Below, piece by piece: positions 1 to 8,579 of a stretch of 36,367 nt of DNA. A program made the position numbers and the translations under genes. Positions within the stretch are counted from its first letter, which is position 1. Each line of letters starts with the position of its first letter. A model generated the notes under the pieces. The model worked only from the letters and a program-made list of their open reading frames with translations, had not been told where the DNA came from and did not search any database. The stretch is from Phycisphaerae bacterium (GTDB taxonomy: Bacteria > Planctomycetota > Phycisphaerae > FEN-1346 > JAACEH01): contig JAAYDY010000089.1 in NCBI GenBank assembly GCA_012729015.1, positions 1 to 36,367 on the forward strand, written 5' to 3'.

Positions 1-119
1 ACCGCGTCAGGCGGCAGCTCGGCGGAGAGGCTCTGCCCCGACCGACGGCGCCCAGCAGACAAAACGGCCCTCCGCGGCGAGGAATTCCCCTTGACCGGAG
101 GCAGCCTTTCATGGATAGG

Positions 120-189
120 GTGGGTCCACCGGACCCACGCGGGCTCTGGCGTTCGAACCTCGCCGCCACTACAGTCTTCCGTGGCGGCG
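120..189. other. Two perfect hairpins downstream of aroC
   Basis: Two perfect inverted repeats sit just beyond the aroC stop. The first has 8-bp arms (GTGGGTCC at 120-127 and its complement at 131-138) around a 3-nt loop. The second has 9-bp arms (CGCCGCCAC at 161-169 and its complement at 181-189) around an 11-nt loop. The second lies 15 bp from the aroC stop, where a transcript end would be expected, but neither is followed by a T-run on either strand. They may slow or protect the 3' end of the purC-aroC message. Positions 1-119 hold no gene or motif that I can support. Confidence 0.4.
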
Positions 190-203
190 TCTGGGGCCGG
201 GCG

Positions 204-1355
204 TCAGACGTCGCGAGCCATTCTCAGGTAGGCGTCCAGGTGGGCCGTGACTTCTTTGAGCGTGTCGCCGCCGGTCTTTTCCAGCAGGGCGGCCGCCAGT
301 TCGAAGCTCACAGCGTTTTCGGCCACGACGCTGGCCGCCGGCACGGCGCAGACGTCGCTGCGCTCGTGGGCGGCGCGGTGCGGCTTCTTGCTACGGATGT
401 CGATCGACGGCAGGGGACGCCCGAGCGTGGCAATCGGCTTCATCGCCGCCCGCACCACAATCGGCTGCCCGTTTGAGATGCCCGCCTCGATGCCGCCGGC
501 ATTGTTCGTGCCGCGCGTGTAACCCAGCGACGCCGTGCCGCGGAGTCTCGGATCGAAACCGATATCGTCGTGGACCTGGCTGCCGGGCAGCTCGGCCGCA
601 TCGAAGCCGAGGCCGATCTCGACGCCCTTGACGGCCTGGATGCTCATCAGGGCCGCGGCCAGGCGGGCGTCCAGGCGCCGGTCGGCCGCCACGTGCGATC
701 CCAGGCCCGGCGGCACGTCGAAGGCCGCCACCTCCACGACGCCTCCCAGCGTGTCGCCGGCTTCGCGGGCCGCGTCGATGGCCGCCACCATGGTCTTGTC
801 GGCCTGTGGGTCGAGCGAGTAGAGCGGGCTCTTGTTCCGCGTGCGCAACCACGCCGACGCAGCGGGCCACTTATTACATGCCCGGAACCCGCCCACGGAG
901 ACCACGTGACCGAACACCGTGATGCCGACCTCGTCCAGCAGCGGCCGCATCAGCGCCCCCGCGGCCACTCGCGCCGCCGTTTCCCGCGCGCTGGCCCGCT
1001 CCAGGATGCTCCGCATGTCCGGGTCCAGGTACTTCAGCGCCCCGGCGAGGTCGCCGTGGCCCGGCCGCGGATGGAACACCCGGGGCGTTCGCTTCAAGTC
1101 GTCGATCCTCGCGTCGCGGTTGCCCACGACGAGCACGATCGGGCTGCCGAGCGTCACGCCTCGCCGCACGCCGCCGAGGATCTCGACCGTGTCGGTCTCG
1201 ATCTTCATGCGTCCGCCGCGACCGTACCCGCCCTGGCGGCGGGCCAGCTCGGCGTTGATGCCGCGAATGTCCACGCGGACGCCCGCCGGGCACCCCTCGA
1301 TCAGGGCCACTGCGGCCTTGCCGTGCGACTCGCCTGCCGTGCGATAGGTGAGCAT
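204..1355 (-). CDS. aroC: Chorismate synthase
   Basis: Chorismate synthase converts 5-enolpyruvylshikimate-3-phosphate to chorismate, the last common step to aromatic amino acids, using reduced FMN. The 383-residue product has the family's usual length. Visible signatures are GESHG near residue 8, an RPGHGDL segment (usually RPGHADL) near residue 95, the E-R-A-S-A-R-E-T-A-A-R segment, and the C-terminal RSDVCAVPAASVVAEN segment. The frame stays open 34 codons further upstream. The ATG at 1355 is preferred because it gives the canonical MLTYRTAGESHG start and has GAGGA a few bases upstream; the upstream extension has low-complexity composition. The gene lies 49 bp downstream of purC on the same strand and probably shares its promoter. 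The operon mixes aromatic and purine synthesis, a housekeeping grouping. Confidence is very high. Confidence 0.97.
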   Translation of the reverse strand: MLTYRTAGESHGKAAVALIEGCPAGVRVDIRGINAELARRQGGYGRGGRMKIETDTVEILGGVRRGVTLGSPIVLVVGNRDARIDDLKRTPRVFHPRPGHGDLAGALKYLDPDMRSILERASARETAARVAAGALMRPLLDEVGITVFGHVVSVGGFRACNKWPAASAWLRTRNKSPLYSLDPQADKTMVAAIDAAREAGDTLGGVVEVAAFDVPPGLGSHVAADRRLDARLAAALMSIQAVKGVEIGLGFDAAELPGSQVHDDIGFDPRLRGTASLGYTRGTNNAGGIEAGISNGQPIVVRAAMKPIATLGRPLPSIDIRSKKPHRAAHERSDVCAVPAASVVAENAVSFELAAALLEKTGGDTLKEVTAHLDAYLRMARDV

Positions 1356-1404
1356 CCTCGTGTCCTCGCGATGTGATTGGCGACCCTGACGCGCGAGCCG
1401 CGTC

Positions 1405-2295
1405 TCACGCAAACCGCTTCTGCGTGATCCGCTCGTACGCCTCGACGTACCGGGCACGCGTCTTCTCGACGATCGACTCCGGCAGCGCGGGCGCCGGAGG
1501 CGTCTTGTCCCAGTCGAGCGTCTCCAGGTAGTTGCGGACGAACTGCTTGTCGAATGATGGCTGATCGCGACCCTCGGCGTACTCGTCCAGCGGCCAGAAC
1601 CGCGACGAGTCCGGCGTCAGCACCTCGTCCACCAGAATGACCTCGCCGTCCACCAGGCCCCACTCGAATTTCGTGTCGGCGATGATGATGCCATGATTCA
1701 GTGCATACTCGCGGGCCTGCACGTACACGCCCACCGACAGGTCCCGCAGCTTCGTCGCCAGCTCCTTGCCCACCTGGTTGCACACGTCCTCGAAGCTGAT
1801 CGGTTCGTCGTGCCCCTCGGCCGCCTTCGTGCTCGGCGTGAAAATTGGCTCGTCCAGCTTCGAGCACTGCTGCAGTCCCGCCGGCAGCCTCACGCCCGAG
1901 ACGGGCCGACCGGCCTGGTAGTCCTTCCACCCGCTGCCGGCCAGGTACCCGCGCACTACACACTCCACGGGCACCACCTCGGCCTTGCGGACGATCATGC
2001 TGCGACCGGCGAACTGGTCGATGGCCGGCCCTACAATCGCTTCCAAGTCCTTGCGGCTCGCGCTGATCAGGTGGTTCTCCACCGTCTTGTGGATCAGGTC
2101 GAACCAGAACAGGCTCAGTCCCGTCAGCAGCCGCCCCTTGTCCGGAATCCCGTTGGGCATGATGCAGTCGAAGGCGCTGATGCGGTCCGTGGCCACCAGC
2201 AGCAGGCGGTCGCCCAGGTCGTACACGTCGCGGACCTTGCCCTGGCGCTTCGGATAATCCGGCAACGACGTTTGAAGCACGGTCGTCTGACTCAA
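1405..2295 (-). CDS. purC: Phosphoribosylaminoimidazole-succinocarboxamide synthase (SAICAR synthetase)
   Basis: This enzyme joins aspartate to CAIR with ATP in de novo purine synthesis. The product contains both family signatures: the [18 protein letters not shown] region and the later [11 protein letters not shown] region. An upstream ATG at 2376 would add 27 residues, but it overlaps the -35 box of a good promoter. The TTG at 2295 is therefore chosen: it has GGGAGG seven bases upstream and gives a 296-residue protein starting [10 protein letters not shown], a normal type-I PurC length. The gene is first in a two-gene minus-strand unit with aroC and is divergent from the phosphofructokinase gene. 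Nothing in it looks degraded. Function is certain; the rare TTG start is inferred from the ribosome site and the promoter position. Confidence 0.96.
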   Translation of the reverse strand: MSQTTVLQTSLPDYPKRQGKVRDVYDLGDRLLLVATDRISAFDCIMPNGIPDKGRLLTGLSLFWFDLIHKTVENHLISASRKDLEAIVGPAIDQFAGRSMIVRKAEVVPVECVVRGYLAGSGWKDYQAGRPVSGVRLPAGLQQCSKLDEPIFTPSTKAAEGHDEPISFEDVCNQVGKELATKLRDLSVGVYVQAREYALNHGIIIADTKFEWGLVDGEVILVDEVLTPDSSRFWPLDEYAEGRDQPSFDKQFVRNYLETLDWDKTPPAPALPESIVEKTRARYVEAYERITQKRFA

Positions 2296-2347
2296 CGCAT
2301 GGCCTCCCACAAGCGGTCTTCCGTGTGAACCCCAACCCGAGACGCCC

Positions 2348-2376
2348 ATGATAGAGGCCGCGGGGCGAGGGGTCAA
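2348..2376 (-). promoter_or_regulatory. Promoter of purC-aroC
   Basis: Read on the minus strand, TTGACC (2371-2376) and TATCAT (2348-2353) are separated by exactly 17 bp, a near-consensus sigma70-type promoter. Transcription would start near 2341, leaving a leader of about 45 nt before the TTG start at 2295. Confidence 0.65.
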
Positions 2377-2405
2377 GCGGGTAGCATCCTGCCGGGGTTT
2401 TTACG

Positions 2406-2434
2406 TTTTCCGTACCGCGGCGGCCGTATATAAT
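2406..2434 (+). promoter_or_regulatory. Candidate promoter of the pfkA-to-birA unit
   Basis: A perfect TATAAT -10 box lies at 2429-2434, about 40 bp before the GTG start of the phosphofructokinase gene. The best -35 at 17-bp spacing is the weak TTTTCC at 2406-2411, within an AT-rich patch. The promoter is divergent from that of purC. Confidence 0.5.
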
Positions 2435-2474
2435 CGCCCGTCTGGCAACACCGCATGGCAGGAGACACTGTACC

Positions 2475-3689
2475 GTGAGTGAAACACTGTTGGTGGCGCA
2501 GCTCGGCGCGCCGACGGCCGTCATCAACCAGACGTTGGTGGGCGTCGTCGAGGAGGCGCGCCAGGCCGGTGTTGGCCGTGTTCTGGGTTCGCGCAACGGC
2601 GTTCTCGGGTTGCTGCACGACGAGATCTTCGACCTCTCGGCCGAGCCGGCGGAGGTCCTGGCGGCCGTCCGGACAACGCCCGGCGCGGTCCTGGGATCGT
2701 GCCGCTACAACCTTCGCCGCCAGGGCGGCGCCGAGGACTTCGCTCGCATCGCCGAGACGCTCGCGCGGCGTCGCGTGACCGGGCTGATCTTCATCGGCGG
2801 CAACGGCACCATGGCGGCCCTGCGCGAGGTGGCCCGGGTCTCGAAGGCCCACGGCCGCGAGGTCCGCGTCGTCGGCGCGCCGAAGACCATCGACAACGAC
2901 ATGTTCGGCACCGACCACACGCCCGGCTACGGGTCCGTGGCCAAGTACGTGGCTACGACGGCCCAGGAAGCCGGACGCGACACCGAATCGCTTGCGACGT
3001 TCGACACCTGCACGGTCATCGAGACCATGGGCCGCGACAGCGGCTGGATCGCCGCCGCGGCCGGCCTGGCCCACGTTTGCGAAGACGACGCGCCGCACAT
3101 CGTCCTGGCGCCCGAGCTGCCCGTCACGTGGAAACGCCTGGGCGAGCAGGTGCACCGCACCGTAAAGCGCGTCGGCCGCTGCGTGGTGGTTGCCGGCGAA
3201 GGACTCCGCGACGCCGACGGCAACTTCCTCGCGCCGCAGACGGTGGACCCCAGCGGCCAGATGCAGTTCGGCGGCGTCGCCGAGGTGCTTCGCGACTTCA
3301 TTCAGGGCGACCTGGGGTACAAGTGCCGCTATAATAAGCCGGGCACAGCCCAGCGCAACGCGGCGCACCTGGCTTCGGCATGCGACGCCTGCGAGGCCGA
3401 TGCCGTCGGTCGCGAAGCCGCCCGCGCGCTGGCGGCCGGGGAGACCATGAAGATGGTCTCGATCCGCCGCCGCGGCGACCGGCCGTATGCCGTCGAGTTC
3501 GATCTGGTAGACCTCGACGAGGCGGCCGGCCGGCAGCGGGTACTGCCGCGGGAGTTCCTCGACGAGGAAGGAACGGCCATCAGCGACGCCTTCCGGAGGT
3601 ACCTTGAGCCGCTGGTCCAGGGTCGCGTCGAGGTGGCCGAGACGTCGGGCGGCTTGCCTCAATGTGTGCGCCTGACGCAACGTGTGTAG
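2475..3689 (+). CDS. pfkA: 6-phosphofructokinase family protein (phosphoryl donor uncertain, possibly PPi)
   Basis: This is a phosphofructokinase-fold enzyme of 404 residues that phosphorylates fructose-6-phosphate, in glycolysis or reversibly if PPi-dependent. The start is the GTG at 2475, with GGAG ten bases upstream. Visible motifs are GGNGT at residues 108-112, PKTIDND at 136-142 and METMGR-type IETMGR at 182-187, followed by EGLRD near 242. The two residues that usually predict the donor disagree. The lysine of PKTIDND is typical of PPi-dependent enzymes, whereas the glycine after N110 is typical of ATP enzymes. The first position of that motif is also Asn rather than the usual Asp. The family is certain; the donor is not. 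The gene heads a plus-strand series in which the next gene starts 39 bp downstream. Confidence 0.9.
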   Translation: MSETLLVAQLGAPTAVINQTLVGVVEEARQAGVGRVLGSRNGVLGLLHDEIFDLSAEPAEVLAAVRTTPGAVLGSCRYNLRRQGGAEDFARIAETLARRRVTGLIFIGGNGTMAALREVARVSKAHGREVRVVGAPKTIDNDMFGTDHTPGYGSVAKYVATTAQEAGRDTESLATFDTCTVIETMGRDSGWIAAAAGLAHVCEDDAPHIVLAPELPVTWKRLGEQVHRTVKRVGRCVVVAGEGLRDADGNFLAPQTVDPSGQMQFGGVAEVLRDFIQGDLGYKCRYNKPGTAQRNAAHLASACDACEADAVGREAARALAAGETMKMVSIRRRGDRPYAVEFDLVDLDEAAGRQRVLPREFLDEEGTAISDAFRRYLEPLVQGRVEVAETSGGLPQCVRLTQRV

Positions 3690-3728
3690 CCCGCCGGCGG
3701 GGGGGACGCCGGCGACGCAGGGGAGTGG

Positions 3729-5279
3729 ATGATGCTGAAATTCAAGATCCCGACCGATCTGGTCTCCGAAGACCAGCTCCAGGCGGGCAGGGCCTACCTG
3801 GTGGACGCCGAGGACCAGCCGGTTCGCGGCGACCTGCGCCTGCGCGGCGACACGCTGTTCTGCGAACGCAAGGGGGACGGCCCGGTGTCGCTCGTTCTGC
3901 CGCTGGACGTGCCCGGCGTCGGGCGCGTCCTGGTGGCCACGGTCCATCTGCCCGACCGCGAACCCCCGTACAATCTGCTCGTCGAGGTGCTGCGCGGCCT
4001 GGTCCTCAGGGCGTGGCGCAAGAAGGACGACTGGGGCTACGCCTACCGCGGCCCCACGCCCGAGTTCGCCTCCGGTCTCGACGCCGCCAAGGCCCGCATG
4101 GCCCGGGCCATGAGCCTCAGCCCGACCGACCCCGAGGCCGCCCTGATCGCGCGGGAAGCCATCGCCGATGTCCTGCGGCTCAGCGAGGACCTCACCCTCG
4201 AACACGCCCACCGCGGTCTACTCTTCCGCCGCGACAACCGCGAACTGGCCGGACTGGACTTCGGCTGCTGGGTGGACCTGTCGTGCCGCGACCAGGCGTA
4301 CCACGATCGGCTTTTCGAATCGTTCAACTACGCCGCGCTGCCCATGGACTGGCGGACGGTCGAGCCGCGCGAGCACGAGTTCCAATGGGCGCCGCTGGAT
4401 TTCTGGGTCAACTGGCTTACGTCCAAGGGCATGGCCATCAAGGCCGGCCAGTTGCTCCGGTTCCGGTCGTCGAGCGTCCCCGACTGGGTTTACCTGTGGG
4501 AAGGCGATTTCGACAGCGTGCGCGACTATGCCTTCGAGCACGCCCTGCGCTGCGTGCAGCGATACGCCTCGAAGATCGAGCACTGGGACATCGCCACCGG
4601 CCTGCACGTGGAGAACTGCCTCAAGTTCAGCCTCGACCAGGTCATCGAGATGACCACCATGTGCTGCCGCGTCGTCAAGAAGAACGCGCCCCACGCCAAG
4701 GCGGTCCTCGACCTCGTGATGCCCTGGGGCGAATACGCCGCGAGCAACGCCCGCAGCCTCTGGCCGCTGAAATACGTCGAGGCCTGTGTCAACGCCGGCG
4801 TCGAGTTCGATGCCATCGGTCTCCAGGTCTTCATGGGCGCCGACGGCTATCCCTGCCGTGACATCATGGCCGTGTCGGCCCTGCTGGATCAGTTCGGTGG
4901 GTTCGGCCGTCCGCTGCACGTCACGGCCGCCGGCGTGCCGTCGTCGTGCGAGCCCGACGCTCGCGACGCGTCGCAGGGCAAACGCGACGTGGCCCTGGGC
5001 GGCTTCTGGCACGAGCCATGGACCCCGGCCGTCCAGGCCCGCTGGGTCGATGCGTTCTACAACATCGCCGTCGGCAAGCCGTTCGTCGAGGCCGTCTGCT
5101 GGACCGAACTGAGCGACCGTCCGGGCCACTTCTTCCCGCACGCCGGCCTGCTCGATGCGAACCTGGAACCGAAGGCTTCCTATGCGGCCATGCTCGGCAT
5201 GCGCCGGGAAATCTGGCCCGAGACCGGCATTCCCGAGCATCACGCCGTCGAGCAGGCCAAGCCGTGGGCCGAGTACTGA
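3729..5279 (+). CDS. GH10 (endo-1,4-beta-xylanase)-fold protein lacking catalytic glutamates
   Basis: This is a 516-residue protein with no signal peptide, so it is probably cytoplasmic. Residues 1-165 are a family-unspecific N-terminal region. Residues 170-500 follow the order of a glycoside hydrolase family 10 barrel: FNYAALPMDWRTVEP (199-213), the SVPDWV segment (249-254), HWDIATG (285-291), DAIGLQ (361-366), RPLHVTAAG (394-402) and a terminal GLLDANLEPKASY stretch. In active GH10 enzymes the WDVVNE motif supplies the acid/base and the ITELD motif the nucleophile. Here those sites read WDIATG and VTAAG, and the ENEMKW and GHTLVWH positions are also changed. It is therefore probably a non-hydrolytic sugar-binding or otherwise repurposed barrel. 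The start could be 3729 or the adjacent ATG at 3732, which is better spaced from GGGGAG. The gene is co-oriented with pfkA and comEA. Confidence 0.8.
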   Translation: MMLKFKIPTDLVSEDQLQAGRAYLVDAEDQPVRGDLRLRGDTLFCERKGDGPVSLVLPLDVPGVGRVLVATVHLPDREPPYNLLVEVLRGLVLRAWRKKDDWGYAYRGPTPEFASGLDAAKARMARAMSLSPTDPEAALIAREAIADVLRLSEDLTLEHAHRGLLFRRDNRELAGLDFGCWVDLSCRDQAYHDRLFESFNYAALPMDWRTVEPREHEFQWAPLDFWVNWLTSKGMAIKAGQLLRFRSSSVPDWVYLWEGDFDSVRDYAFEHALRCVQRYASKIEHWDIATGLHVENCLKFSLDQVIEMTTMCCRVVKKNAPHAKAVLDLVMPWGEYAASNARSLWPLKYVEACVNAGVEFDAIGLQVFMGADGYPCRDIMAVSALLDQFGGFGRPLHVTAAGVPSSCEPDARDASQGKRDVALGGFWHEPWTPAVQARWVDAFYNIAVGKPFVEAVCWTELSDRPGHFFPHAGLLDANLEPKASYAAMLGMRREIWPETGIPEHHAVEQAKPWAEY

Positions 5280-5298
5280 CCTGCGCGGGAGAACGCCC

Positions 5299-5703
5299 AT
5301 GACCGATGACCCGGTGGAATCGCGCGATGCCTCGCCCGGCGCGCAGAGCCGCCGACTGGGCATGGCGGTGCTTGCGGCCGGGCTCGCCGTGCTGGCCGGC
5401 GGCGCGTGGCTGGCCGGTCGCGGCGAGCCGCTGCCGGTATCCGTGCCCGACCGGGGGGTGCCTTACCAGGTGGACGTGAATGCGGCCGGGTGGGCCGAGT
5501 TGAGCCTTGTGCCGGGGCTGGGAGGCGTGCTCGCCCGGCGGATCGTCGAGTACCGCGACCGCCACGGGCCGTACCGGTCGCTCAACGACCTGGTGGCGAT
5601 CAACGGGATCGCCGATGTGAGGCTTCGCGAGATCAGACCCTATCTGACATTGGCCGCCGAGTCGCCGACCGACGGCGACCGTTGCGGCAGGCCGGGACCA
5701 TGA
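5299..5703 (+). CDS. comEA: ComEA-like membrane-anchored helix-hairpin-helix DNA-binding protein
   Basis: This is a 134-residue protein with one N-terminal membrane segment (about residues 22-41) and then a helix-hairpin-helix pair of the ComEA type (about 57-115): [34 protein letters not shown]-like YRSLNDL and [12 protein letters not shown]. ComEA proteins bind incoming double-stranded DNA at the outer face of the membrane during natural transformation; similar small HhH proteins of unknown role are common in bacteria. The start at 5299 has GGAG seven bases upstream and follows the previous stop by 19 bp. The stop overlaps the uvrB start (ATGA). Lying next to uvrB and upstream of a pilus locus, it could serve DNA uptake, but only the HhH fold is directly supported. 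Confidence 0.8.
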   Translation: MTDDPVESRDASPGAQSRRLGMAVLAAGLAVLAGGAWLAGRGEPLPVSVPDRGVPYQVDVNAAGWAELSLVPGLGGVLARRIVEYRDRHGPYRSLNDLVAINGIADVRLREIRPYLTLAAESPTDGDRCGRPGP

Positions 5704-7727
5704 CGCAGCAATTCGAACTGGTGAGCGACTACGAGCCGCGCGGCGATCAGCCGCAGGCCATCGAGCGCCTGGCCGACGGCCTGCGTCGCTCGCGGCCGTG
5801 CCAGACCCTCCTGGGCGTCACCGGTTCGGGCAAGACGTTCACCATGGCCAACGTCATCGCCGAGGTGCAGCGGCCCACGCTGGTCATCTCGCACAACAAG
5901 ACCCTGGCCGCCCAGCTCTACAGCGAATTCAAGGAGTTCTTCCCGAAGAATGCCGTGGCCTACTTCGTGTCCTACTATGACTATTATCAGCCCGAGGCGT
6001 ACATTCCTTCGCGTGACATCTACATCGAGAAGGACGCCAGCATCAACGAGGACATCGACCGTCTGCGCCTGCGGGCGACCAGCGCCCTGATGAGCCGCAG
6101 CGATGTCATCGTCGTCGCCAGCGTCTCGTGCATCTTCGGCCTGGGCGCGCCCGAGGACTACCAGCGGATGGTCGCGTCGCTGGCGGTGGGCCAGACCATC
6201 GAGCGCGACGAGTTCCTGCGCCGCCTGGTCGATATCCAATACGAACGCAACGACATCGACTTCGGCCGCGGCAGGTTCCGCGTCCGCGGCGACACCGTCG
6301 AAGTCTATCCGGCCTACGAGGAGTTCGCGTACCGGATCGAGTTCTTCGGCGACGACGTGGACCGGATCGAGATCATCAACCCCACCACCGGCAGCGTGGC
6401 CGGGCAGGAGGACGCCATCTACGTCTACCCGGCCAAGCACTTCGTGATGCCCGAGGACCGCGTCGAGCGGGCCCTGGACGGCATCGCGTCGGAGCTCGAA
6501 GCCCGCCTGGCCGAGTTGCGGTCGCAGGGCAAGATGCTCGAGGCCCAGCGCCTCGAAGCCCGCACCCGGCACGACATGGAGATGCTTCGCGAGGTCGGCT
6601 ACTGCCCGGGCATCGAGAACTACAGCCGTCACCTCTCCGGCCGCGCGCCAGGCGAACGCCCGTACACCCTCATCGACTACTTCCCCCAGAACATGCTCTG
6701 CCTGGTGGACGAGTCGCACGTGACCGTGCCGCAGATCGGCGCCATGTACGAAGGCGACCGCAGCCGCAAGCAGACCCTCGTCGATCACGGTTTCCGGCTG
6801 CCGTCGGCACTGGACAACCGGCCGCTGACGTTCGACGAGTGGGAATCGGTGATCGGTCAGACGGTCTTCATTTCCGCGACGCCCGGCCCATACGAACTCA
6901 AGCGATGCGGCGGCGAGGTCGTCGAGCAGGTCATCCGACCCACGGGGCTCGTAGACCCGCAGATTCGCATCGAACCCGCCCGGAACCAGGTTGAGCACCT
7001 CCTCGGCGAAATCCGCAACCGTGTGGCCATGGGCGACCGCGTCCTGGTCACGACGCTCACGAAGCGGCTGGCCGAGGACCTCTCCAGCTTCGTCAACCGC
7101 GAAGGCATGCGCTGCAAGTACCTGCACAGCGAAATCGAGACGTTCGAACGCGTGGAGATTCTGCGCGACCTGCGACGCGGCGAGTTCGACGTGCTCATCG
7201 GCGTCAACCTCCTGCGCGAAGGGCTGGACCTGCCCGAGGTGTCGCTCGTGGCCATCCTCGACGCCGACCGGGAAGGGTTCCTGCGATCCACCACGTCGCT
7301 GCTTCAGACCATCGGCCGCAGCGCCCGCAACGTCAAGGCCGAGGTGATCCTCTATGCCGACGTCATCACTGACTCCATGCGACGCGCCATGGACGAAACC
7401 GAGCGCCGCCGCAGCAAACAGGAATCCTACAACGTCGAGCACGGGATCAAGCCCGACACCATCCGCAAGGCGATCCGCGCCGGGATCGAAGCCGAAGTGT
7501 CGGCCCGGCGTGCCGCGCGGCTCTTTGTCCACGAGTCCGAAACCGAGTTCGTCACACGCGAGTTCCTGGCCGAGCTGGAGGCCGAAATGCACAAGGCCGC
7601 CGCCAACCTCGAATTCGAACGCGCCGCCGCCATCCGCGACCGCATCCTGGCCATGAAAGAGGAGATCAAGGGCCATGACTCAACACCTGCCGAACCGAAG
7701 CCCGGCCGGCGCAAAACTCGTCGATGA
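5700..7727 (+). CDS. uvrB: UvrABC excision nuclease subunit B
   Basis: UvrB is the damage-verifying helicase-like subunit of nucleotide excision repair; it receives the lesion from UvrA and recruits UvrC. The 675-residue product is of standard length. It shows the Walker A GVTGSGKT (residues 39-46), the [13 protein letters not shown] segment, the Tyr-rich beta-hairpin around [12 protein letters not shown] (92-103), the DESHVT helicase box, ISATPGP, the [14 protein letters not shown] motif VI region, and a C-terminal UVR (UvrC-binding) domain around [12 protein letters not shown]. The start ATG at 5700 overlaps the comEA stop, which implies translational coupling. The 3' end overlaps nadC by 53 bp. 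Nothing looks unusual in the core. Confidence 0.98.
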   Translation: MTQQFELVSDYEPRGDQPQAIERLADGLRRSRPCQTLLGVTGSGKTFTMANVIAEVQRPTLVISHNKTLAAQLYSEFKEFFPKNAVAYFVSYYDYYQPEAYIPSRDIYIEKDASINEDIDRLRLRATSALMSRSDVIVVASVSCIFGLGAPEDYQRMVASLAVGQTIERDEFLRRLVDIQYERNDIDFGRGRFRVRGDTVEVYPAYEEFAYRIEFFGDDVDRIEIINPTTGSVAGQEDAIYVYPAKHFVMPEDRVERALDGIASELEARLAELRSQGKMLEAQRLEARTRHDMEMLREVGYCPGIENYSRHLSGRAPGERPYTLIDYFPQNMLCLVDESHVTVPQIGAMYEGDRSRKQTLVDHGFRLPSALDNRPLTFDEWESVIGQTVFISATPGPYELKRCGGEVVEQVIRPTGLVDPQIRIEPARNQVEHLLGEIRNRVAMGDRVLVTTLTKRLAEDLSSFVNREGMRCKYLHSEIETFERVEILRDLRRGEFDVLIGVNLLREGLDLPEVSLVAILDADREGFLRSTTSLLQTIGRSARNVKAEVILYADVITDSMRRAMDETERRRSKQESYNVEHGIKPDTIRKAIRAGIEAEVSARRAARLFVHESETEFVTREFLAELEAEMHKAAANLEFERAAAIRDRILAMKEEIKGHDSTPAEPKPGRRKTRR

Positions 7728-8565
7728 GGCCGTTCGCCTCATTGCCGCCGCCATCGACGAAGACCTCGCTGGAGGCGACGTCACGAGCGTTGCCTGTCTG
7801 GGCGACCAGGCGGCCGCGGCCAGCATCGTCGCCCGCCAGGGTGGTGTCGCAGCCGGCCTGTGGCTCGTCGAACTGGTCTACGCCGAGATCGATGCCGCCG
7901 TCCAGGTCCGCACCGAGGCCGCCGACGGCGACGCCGTCGCCGCCGGTCAGACCCTGGCCGTCGTCACCGGCCCCGCCAGGGCCGTCCTGGCCGGCGAACG
8001 CACCGTCCTGAACTTCCTTCAGCGACTGTCAGGCGTCGCCACGATGACCCGGGCGTTCGTCCACGCCGTCGAAGGCACGTCCGCCGCCATCTGCGACACG
8101 CGGAAGACCACTCCCGGCTGGCGGTACCTGGAGAAATACGCCGTCCGCTGCGCCGGCGGCACGAACCATCGCATGGGCCTTTACGACGAGGTACTCATCA
8201 AGGACAACCACGTCGCCCTGGCCGGTTGTCCCATCGAGCAACTCGTGACCCGGGCTCGCGACCGCTTCGGCGCGGAGATGGTCATCGAGGTCGAGGTCGA
8301 TACGCTCGACCAGTTGCGGGCCGTCCTGCCGCTGGCGGCCGACAGGATCCTGCTGGACAACATGACCACCGACCAGCTTCGCGAGGCGGTGGCCCTGCGC
8401 AACCGCCTCGGCTCCGACGGGCGGCCCTTGCTTGAGGCCAGCGGCGGCGTCACGCTTGCCACGGTCAGGGCCATCGCCGAAACGGGCGTGGACCGCATCA
8501 GCGTCGGCGCGCTGACCCATTCCGCCCCGGCGCTGGACATTGCCATGGACATCGCCTCGCCATGA
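7675..8565 (+). CDS. nadC: Nicotinate-nucleotide pyrophosphorylase (quinolinate phosphoribosyltransferase)
   Basis: NadC converts quinolinate and PRPP to nicotinate mononucleotide in de novo NAD synthesis. The 296-residue product is full length. It contains [16 protein letters not shown] (108-123), the DTRKTTPG substrate loop (141-148), GGTNHR, and KDNH (about 177-180), then the C-terminal GGVT and VGALTHS barrel motifs. The start at 7675 lies inside the end of uvrB, a 53-bp overlap. No other usable in-frame start gives a complete N-terminus, and GGAG occurs ten bases upstream, so the overlap looks genuine. nadA and nadB are not in the window. Confidence 0.96.
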   Translation: MTQHLPNRSPAGAKLVDEAVRLIAAAIDEDLAGGDVTSVACLGDQAAAASIVARQGGVAAGLWLVELVYAEIDAAVQVRTEAADGDAVAAGQTLAVVTGPARAVLAGERTVLNFLQRLSGVATMTRAFVHAVEGTSAAICDTRKTTPGWRYLEKYAVRCAGGTNHRMGLYDEVLIKDNHVALAGCPIEQLVTRARDRFGAEMVIEVEVDTLDQLRAVLPLAADRILLDNMTTDQLREAVALRNRLGSDGRPLLEASGGVTLATVRAIAETGVDRISVGALTHSAPALDIAMDIASP

Positions 8566-8579
8566 CCGGAGGACGCCCG

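Noticed and set aside
130..190. tRNA-like T-loop string GTTCGAACC upstream of aroC's end
   Set aside because: The flanking five bases cannot form a T-stem on either strand, and no acceptor stem or anticodon arm is present.
2373..4211. 612-codon open frame on the minus strand
   Set aside because: It is antisense to the phosphofructokinase and GH10-fold genes and reads as a high-GC shadow without family motifs.
5640..7676. 678-codon open frame on the minus strand
   Set aside because: It lies opposite uvrB, which is beyond doubt; its composition (Asp, Val, Gly, His-rich) is typical of antisense frames.
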